Shown here piece after piece: positions 49,782 to 51,510 of a DNA stretch of 51,510 bases (its first letter is position 1; each line of letters starts with the position of its first letter). This DNA is from a virus: positions 1 through 51,510 of IMG/VR virus record IMGVR_UViG_3300007516_000027; one strand, given 5' to 3'. The translations under genes and the position numbers were made by a program. The notes beneath the pieces were generated by a model that made no database searches, had not been told where the DNA came from, and saw only the letters and a list, made by a program, of their open reading frames with translations.

Positions 49782-49818
49782 AAATCCCGGTAACCCAAAG
49801 GTACTGGGATTTTTTTTT
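49782..49818 (+). terminator. Strong intrinsic terminator
   Basis: AAATCCC...GGGATTT with an inner GTA/TAC, followed by eight or more T. It would end transcription from the late promoter at 49574. Confidence 0.85.
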
Positions 49819-49832
49819 GAACGAAGGATTTT

Positions 49833-49962
49833 ATGAAACGAACGAATTTTAACTAAACCTAACAAAGTGAATCAGCAACGCGAGCTGAACGAACACTATA
49901 ACATCGTAAATGGGCGGCTCCGAGGATGGAACTTCTTTTCTGAAGCTAAAAATCCGGGTTAG
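49833..49962 (+). pseudogene. Small ORF apparently broken by a frameshift
   Basis: ATG at 49833 after GAAGGATTTT opens MKRTNF and stops. Shifting frame in the TTTT run at 49847-49850 gives a coding-like continuation ILTKPNKVNQQRELNEHYN ... WNFFSEAKNPG ending at 49962. A GTG at 49867 could start the last 31 codons by itself. Either a real frameshift, a programmed slip or a sequence error. Confidence 0.35.
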
Positions 49963-50012
49963 GGTAACAACCCTAACATAGTGTGGGTCTGTGAAAGATC
50001 AGATCACACTAT
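49958..50012 (+). repeat. Two hairpins; the second competes with element E3
   Basis: GTTAGGGT-AACA-ACCCTAAC (49958-49977) is a perfect 8-bp hairpin. ATAGTGTG (49978-49985) pairs with CACACTAT (50005-50012), with an inner TCTG/CAGA. The right arm of this second hairpin overlaps the left arm of E3, so the two cannot form together. Confidence 0.55.
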
Positions 50013-50100
50013 TCTAGAACACATTGTCGCCGGCGCGGACACGATCCGCATCGCGCATTGTGAGAAACGCAGGTTGAAGATAGTGTGTTCTAGAATAGTG
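50007..50100. repeat. Long inverted repeat E3 (17-nt perfect arms)
   Basis: CACTATTCTAGAACACA (50007-50023) and TGTGTTCTAGAATAGTG (50084-50100) are perfect reverse complements enclosing 60 nt with GTC/GAC and CGAT/ATCG hairpins. No ORF and no full tRNA shape. The end of the right arm and the start of the next element also pair (AGAATAG-TGA-CTATTCT). Confidence 0.65.
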
Positions 50101-50101
50101 A

Positions 50102-50234
50102 CTATTCTAAATAACTTTGAGATGCTACAGTCGGAACACCGATAGCCTGACACCAATACTAGTCCGTTGTCAGGCAGGCCGATGAAGGGAGGGCATTATC
50201 TTGGGTTCGAGTCCCACAGAGTTATTTAGAATAG
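50102..50234 (+). ncRNA. tRNA-like element E4 closed by a 15-bp stem
   Basis: CTATTCTAAATAACT (50102-50116) pairs perfectly with AGTTATTTAGAATAG (50220-50234). Inside, TGGGTTCGAGTCCCA at about 50202-50216 is a typical T-arm. GCTA/TAGC could be a D-stem, and CCTGACA/TGTCAGG a seven-bp stem with a 15-nt loop where an anticodon arm would be, followed by a long GGCCGATGAAGGGAGGGC stretch. It is about 40 nt longer than a tRNA and has no CCA. Either a degenerate tRNA with insertions or a tRNA-like RNA. Confidence 0.45.
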
Positions 50235-50242
50235 AAAATTTA

Positions 50243-50326
50243 GGTCCTGTCCCCAGTCGGAAGTCTGTAAAACTTTTGCTTAAAGATTGGAAGTAGCAAG
50301 TGGTGCGTTACCACGCGGGACCACCA
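50243..50326 (+). tRNA. tRNA-Tyr(GTA) with a truncated D-arm
   Basis: Acceptor GGTCCTG/CGGGACC with A73 and encoded CCA. Anticodon stem GAAGT/ACTTT with loop CTGTAAA, anticodon GTA. A long variable arm (TGCT...AGCA), as expected for bacterial tRNA-Tyr. T-arm GTGG-TGCGTTA-CCAC. Only 10 nt (TCCCCAGTCG) lie between acceptor and anticodon stems, so there is no D-stem. Without it normal charging is doubtful. Confidence 0.65.
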
Positions 50327-50406
50327 AAACATGCTTCGGCATTAACGAGAATAGCGTCACTAGTACCCGCGTGACTCCGAACCGGCTGAGAAACGGGTTC
50401 ACCAAT

Positions 50407-50491
50407 TCCACTGATGAGCTGTTGAAATACAGCGAAACTCTCGGGTAAAAAGACAATGATTCGCTCTCGTCAAATAGCCGAAGGGTATGGA
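50407..50491 (+). ncRNA. Hammerhead-ribozyme core between tRNA genes
   Basis: CTGATGA (50411-50417), stem II GCTGT/ACAGC with loop TGAAAT (50418-50433) and GAAA (50434-50437) give the full conserved hammerhead core. Stem III forms between CTCTCGG (50438-50444) and CCGAAGGG (50478-50485) with one G-U and one bulge. It ends at the cleavage triplet GTA (50485-50487). Stem I is short (TCCA/TGGA, 4 bp). Predicted cut between 50487 and 50488, 7 nt before the tRNA-Ile. Confidence 0.65.
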
Positions 50492-50494
50492 TAC

Positions 50495-50570
50495 GCCTGG
50501 GGAGCATATATGGCCATGCAATCGACCGATAATCGATAGATAGTGGGTTCGAATCTCACACCAGGTACCA
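50495..50570 (+). tRNA. tRNA-Ile(GAT)
   Basis: Acceptor GCCTGGG/ACCAGGT (one G-A mismatch), D-stem GCA/TGC, anticodon stem ATCGA/TCGAT with loop CCGATAA, T-arm GTGGG-TTCGAAT-CTCAC, A73 and CCA, 76 nt. Anticodon GAT reads AUC/AUU. Position 33 is C instead of the nearly universal U, which may weaken decoding. The predicted hammerhead cut lies 7 nt upstream. Confidence 0.85.
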
Positions 50571-50575
50571 AATTT

Positions 50576-50653
50576 CTCCGATTCGCCTAGTCTGATGTGG
50601 CACTTCGTTTGGGACGAAGAATAACACTGGTTTGAATCCAGTATCGGAGACCA
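50576..50653 (+). tRNA. tRNA-Pro(TGG)
   Basis: Acceptor CTCCGAT/ATCGGAG, D-stem GCC/GGC, anticodon stem CTTCG/CGAAG with loop TTTGGGA (anticodon TGG), T-arm ACTGG-TTTGAAT-CCAGT, A73 and CCA. All arms pair fully. 78 nt. It reads CCN proline codons. Only 5 nt separate it from tRNA-Ile, so they are processed from one precursor. Confidence 0.93.
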
Positions 50654-50661
50654 TATTTTAT

Positions 50662-50753
50662 TCCCCGGTACTCTAACTGGTAAGAGGCTTGACTGTTAAT
50701 CAAGTGTATGCGGCCTAGCCGTTATGGAGGTTCAAAGCCTCTCTGGGGAGCCA
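50662..50753 (+). tRNA. tRNA-Asn(GTT) with a 16-nt hairpin insertion in the variable loop
   Basis: Acceptor TCCCCGG/CTGGGGA, D-stem CTC/GAG, anticodon stem CTTGA/TCAAG with loop CTGTTAA (anticodon GTT), T-arm GGAGG-TTCAAAG-CCTCT, G73 and CCA. Asn tRNAs have a 5-nt variable loop; here it is 21 nt. The extra 16 nt (50711-50726) contain the hairpin CGGC-CTA-GCCG and are bounded by TATG direct repeats (50707-50710 and 50723-50726). Without the insert the loop is TGTAT. Confidence 0.8.
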
Positions 50754-50775
50754 ACAATTTTTAGAGAACTTTAGT

Positions 50776-50843
50776 GTGACGTTAGTGTAGCGGCAGCACC
50801 ACAGATTCTGTTAGTACGAGTTCAACTCTCGTACGTTACCCCA
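50776..50843 (+). tRNA. tRNA lacking its anticodon loop, probably former tRNA-His
   Basis: Acceptor GTGACGT/ACGTTAC, D-arm GTG/CAC, T-arm ACGAG-TTCAACT-CTCGT and encoded CCA with C73, all good. The anticodon arm is only ACAG-ATT-CTGT (50801-50811): a stem with no room for an anticodon. A bacterial His arm reads ACAG-ATTGTGATT-CTGT, so loss of GTGATT between two ATT repeats would explain it, and C73 also fits His. No position -1 G is seen. It cannot decode as it stands. Confidence 0.6.
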
Positions 50844-50853
50844 AAGTTTTTTC

Positions 50854-50928
50854 ACTGCGTTCGACTTCAGGTGAGGTCACCAGGCTTTCAACCTGGATAG
50901 ATGGGATCGTTACCCATACGCAGTACCA
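50854..50928 (+). tRNA. tRNA-Glu(TTC)
   Basis: Acceptor ACTGCGT/ACGCAGT, D-stem GAC/GTC, anticodon stem CCAGG/CCTGG with loop CTTTCAA (anticodon TTC), T-stem ATGGG/CCCAT, A73 and CCA, 75 nt. The T-loop ATCGTTA lacks the usual TTC start, so it may be less stable. It reads GAA/GAG. Confidence 0.88.
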
Positions 50929-50932
50929 TTTC

Positions 50933-51010
50933 GCCCTCGTAACCCAATTGGTATGAGGTACTTCGCTTAGAACGAAGGTCGTGCAGGTTCGAATCCAGCC
51001 GAGGGCACCA
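50933..51010 (+). tRNA. tRNA-Leu(TAG)-like with a short variable loop
   Basis: Acceptor GCCCTCG/CGAGGGC, D-stem ACC/GGT, anticodon stem CTTCG/CGAAG with loop CTTAGAA (anticodon TAG), T-arm GCAGG-TTCGAAT-CCAGC (one A-A mismatch), A73 and CCA, 78 nt. Anticodon UAG reads CUN leucine codons. Bacterial Leu tRNAs have a long variable arm; this has only 5 nt. Its anticodon stem is identical to that of the tRNA-Pro upstream, so it may be a tRNA-Pro with a changed anticodon. It is not an amber suppressor. Confidence 0.75.
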
Positions 51011-51086
51011 TCCAATGGCATAAATAAATTTCGGGGGCAGCAGAGGGCTGCGGATCCACCTGCTGTGATAGCATTGTGTGCAAGGG
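51011..51086 (+). other. Spacer with hairpin and late-like box
   Basis: CATAAATA (51019-51026) differs by one base from the late promoter. GGCAGC-AGAG-GGCTGC forms a hairpin near 51037-51051. No gene is seen. Confidence 0.35.
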
Positions 51087-51185
51087 GTTATATTGAAGTA
51101 CATTATCGTCTGAAGCTACATTCGGTAGTAGGCGGGGATCGGTTGTGAACAACCGCTAGGTTCCTATAGTGTTCTTCAATATAAC
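51087..51185 (+). ncRNA. Structured RNA candidate E5 closed by a 12-bp stem
   Basis: GTTATATTGAAG (51087-51098) pairs perfectly with CTTCAATATAAC (51174-51185). Just inside, ACATTAT pairs with ATAGTGT (one G-U), and further in are CTAC/GTAG and the hairpin CGGTTG-TGAA-CAACCG. The outline is tRNA-like but there is no T-arm and no CCA. Not recognised as a known RNA. Confidence 0.45.
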
Positions 51186-51243
51186 AATGTGATACATGGA
51201 AATTTCCTTGGCCAGTATTGCGTGGTTATATTTAAAAACACAA

Positions 51244-51336
51244 AGGCGGCAGCCGACGTAGTGGAGACGGCTTGACTTATAGGGTTGGTTGTGCAGGTTC
51301 GATTCCTGTTTTAGTTCGAATCCATCTGCACCCACC
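51244..51336 (+). tRNA. tRNA-like sequence with a duplicated T-arm motif
   Basis: GCC...GGC around GCCGACGTAGTGGAGACGGC looks like a D-arm. GCAGG-TTCGATT-CCTGT is a perfect T-arm, but it is followed by TTTAGTTCGAATCCAT, a second TTCGA segment, before CTGCACCCACCA. The 5' acceptor strand and anticodon are not clear. It seems to be a tRNA gene disrupted by a short duplication between TTCGA repeats. Confidence 0.35.
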
Positions 51337-51344
51337 AAATTTAT

Positions 51345-51422
51345 GCACTCGTGGCGGAGAAGCCCAACGCACCTGCCTGCAAAGCAGAAAAACCATCCGT
51401 GCGAATCGGATCGAGTGTTCCA
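51345..51422 (+). tRNA. tRNA-Cys(GCA)
   Basis: Acceptor GCACTCG/CGAGTGT (one G-U), D-stem GCG/CGC, anticodon stem CTGC/GCAG with loop CTGCAAA (anticodon GCA), T-arm ATCCG-TGCGAAT-CGGAT, T73 and CCA, 78 nt. Discriminator U fits tRNA-Cys. It reads UGC/UGU. Confidence 0.88.
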
Positions 51423-51427
51423 GTTTA

Positions 51428-51510
51428 TCCCCAGTAGTTCAGTGGTAGAACTGATTCGGCTCATGGTTAAGGACCTAATGCTGCCGAGTAAAATCAAGCC
51501 GATGGTTCGA
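51428..51510 (+). tRNA. tRNA-Met/Ile2(CAT)-like, partial, with an interrupted anticodon loop
   Basis: TCCCCAG acceptor strand, D-arm GTTC-AGTGGTA-GAAC, then TTCGGCTCAT with CAT in anticodon position. Instead of a closing loop about 31 nt (GGTTAAGG...) follow before AAGCCGA, which pairs with TCGGC; an earlier GCCGA also pairs. TGGTTCGA, the start of a T-arm, runs off the window end. The insertion sits next to the anticodon, like a small intron, though no known intron type fits. Confidence 0.5.

Noticed and set aside
50327-50490. tmRNA or type III hammerhead
   Set aside because: No tag-peptide frame or paired tRNA-like ends were found for a tmRNA. For the hammerhead, no upstream cleavage triplet pairs with the strand after GAAA as well as the downstream one does.
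49314-51185. CRISPR array
   Set aside because: The repeats are inverted pairs with different sequences, not regularly spaced direct repeats.
50280-51497. Minus-strand ORFs across the tRNA array
   Set aside because: They run through well-formed tRNAs on the plus strand and have no ribosome sites.

Overview
The window is part of the genome of a T4-like myovirus. The evidence is a run of recognisable T4 core genes in T4-like order: prohead protease (21), scaffold (22), major capsid protein (23), uvsY, uvsW, late sigma factor (55), 47, 46, sliding clamp (45), clamp loader (44/62), regA, dexA, DNA polymerase (43), uvsX and helicase (41). T4-type late promoters (TATAAATA) precede most virion genes. 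The host cannot be read from the sequence. The CobS/CobT-like pair and the short 420-residue capsid protein suggest a distant T4 relative of an aquatic bacterium (inference).

Layout. 1-6.8 kb: head genes, starting with a 672-residue protein built of basic segments separated by K(N/E)ESEELDE-type sites that fit the T4 prohead-protease rule (L/I-x-E). 6.9-13.6 kb: a phospholipase-A2-like protein, a broken gene, a tail-tube-like gene and uvsY/uvsW, invaded by GIY-YIG homing endonucleases; uvsW is split by a 74-nt scar. 13.6-24.4 kb: large late proteins, several opening with a short tag (M-x-x-x-K-x-x-L-x-E) like T4 capsid-targeting sequences. They include a ligase-like/NMN-adenylyltransferase-like fusion, two possible nucleases, an AAA+ ATPase and an acidic-to-basic head protein, with a lysis cassette between them. 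24.4-26.8 kb: structural and conserved genes plus another homing endonuclease. 27-49 kb: replication, recombination and regulation, including a fractured polymerase gene (split intein plus Vsr-like endonuclease), a CobT-like HExxH/VWA protein with a CobS-like ATPase, and a saccharopine-dehydrogenase-like gene. 49-51.5 kb: small or broken ORFs, long inverted repeats, a hammerhead-ribozyme core and a tRNA array in which several tRNAs have remodelled arms.

Three promoter classes stand out. Late genes use TATAAATA. One upstream class has TTTACTTTTATT exactly 24 nt before TATAAT. A second has GTTTATTT exactly 28 nt before TATAAT and fronts 55, dexA, uvsX, 41 and small genes, which suggests a separately controlled middle-type regulon.

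How it works together (inference): early and middle promoters produce the replisome and recombination proteins; gp55 with the gp45 clamp then turns on late promoters. Capsid, scaffold and tagged cargo proteins co-assemble, gp21 trims them at L/I-x-E sites, and the mature head would carry cargo that can enter the next host cell. The best candidates for new biology are the head-cargo system, the DNA polymerase split intein and the ribozyme/tRNA array.
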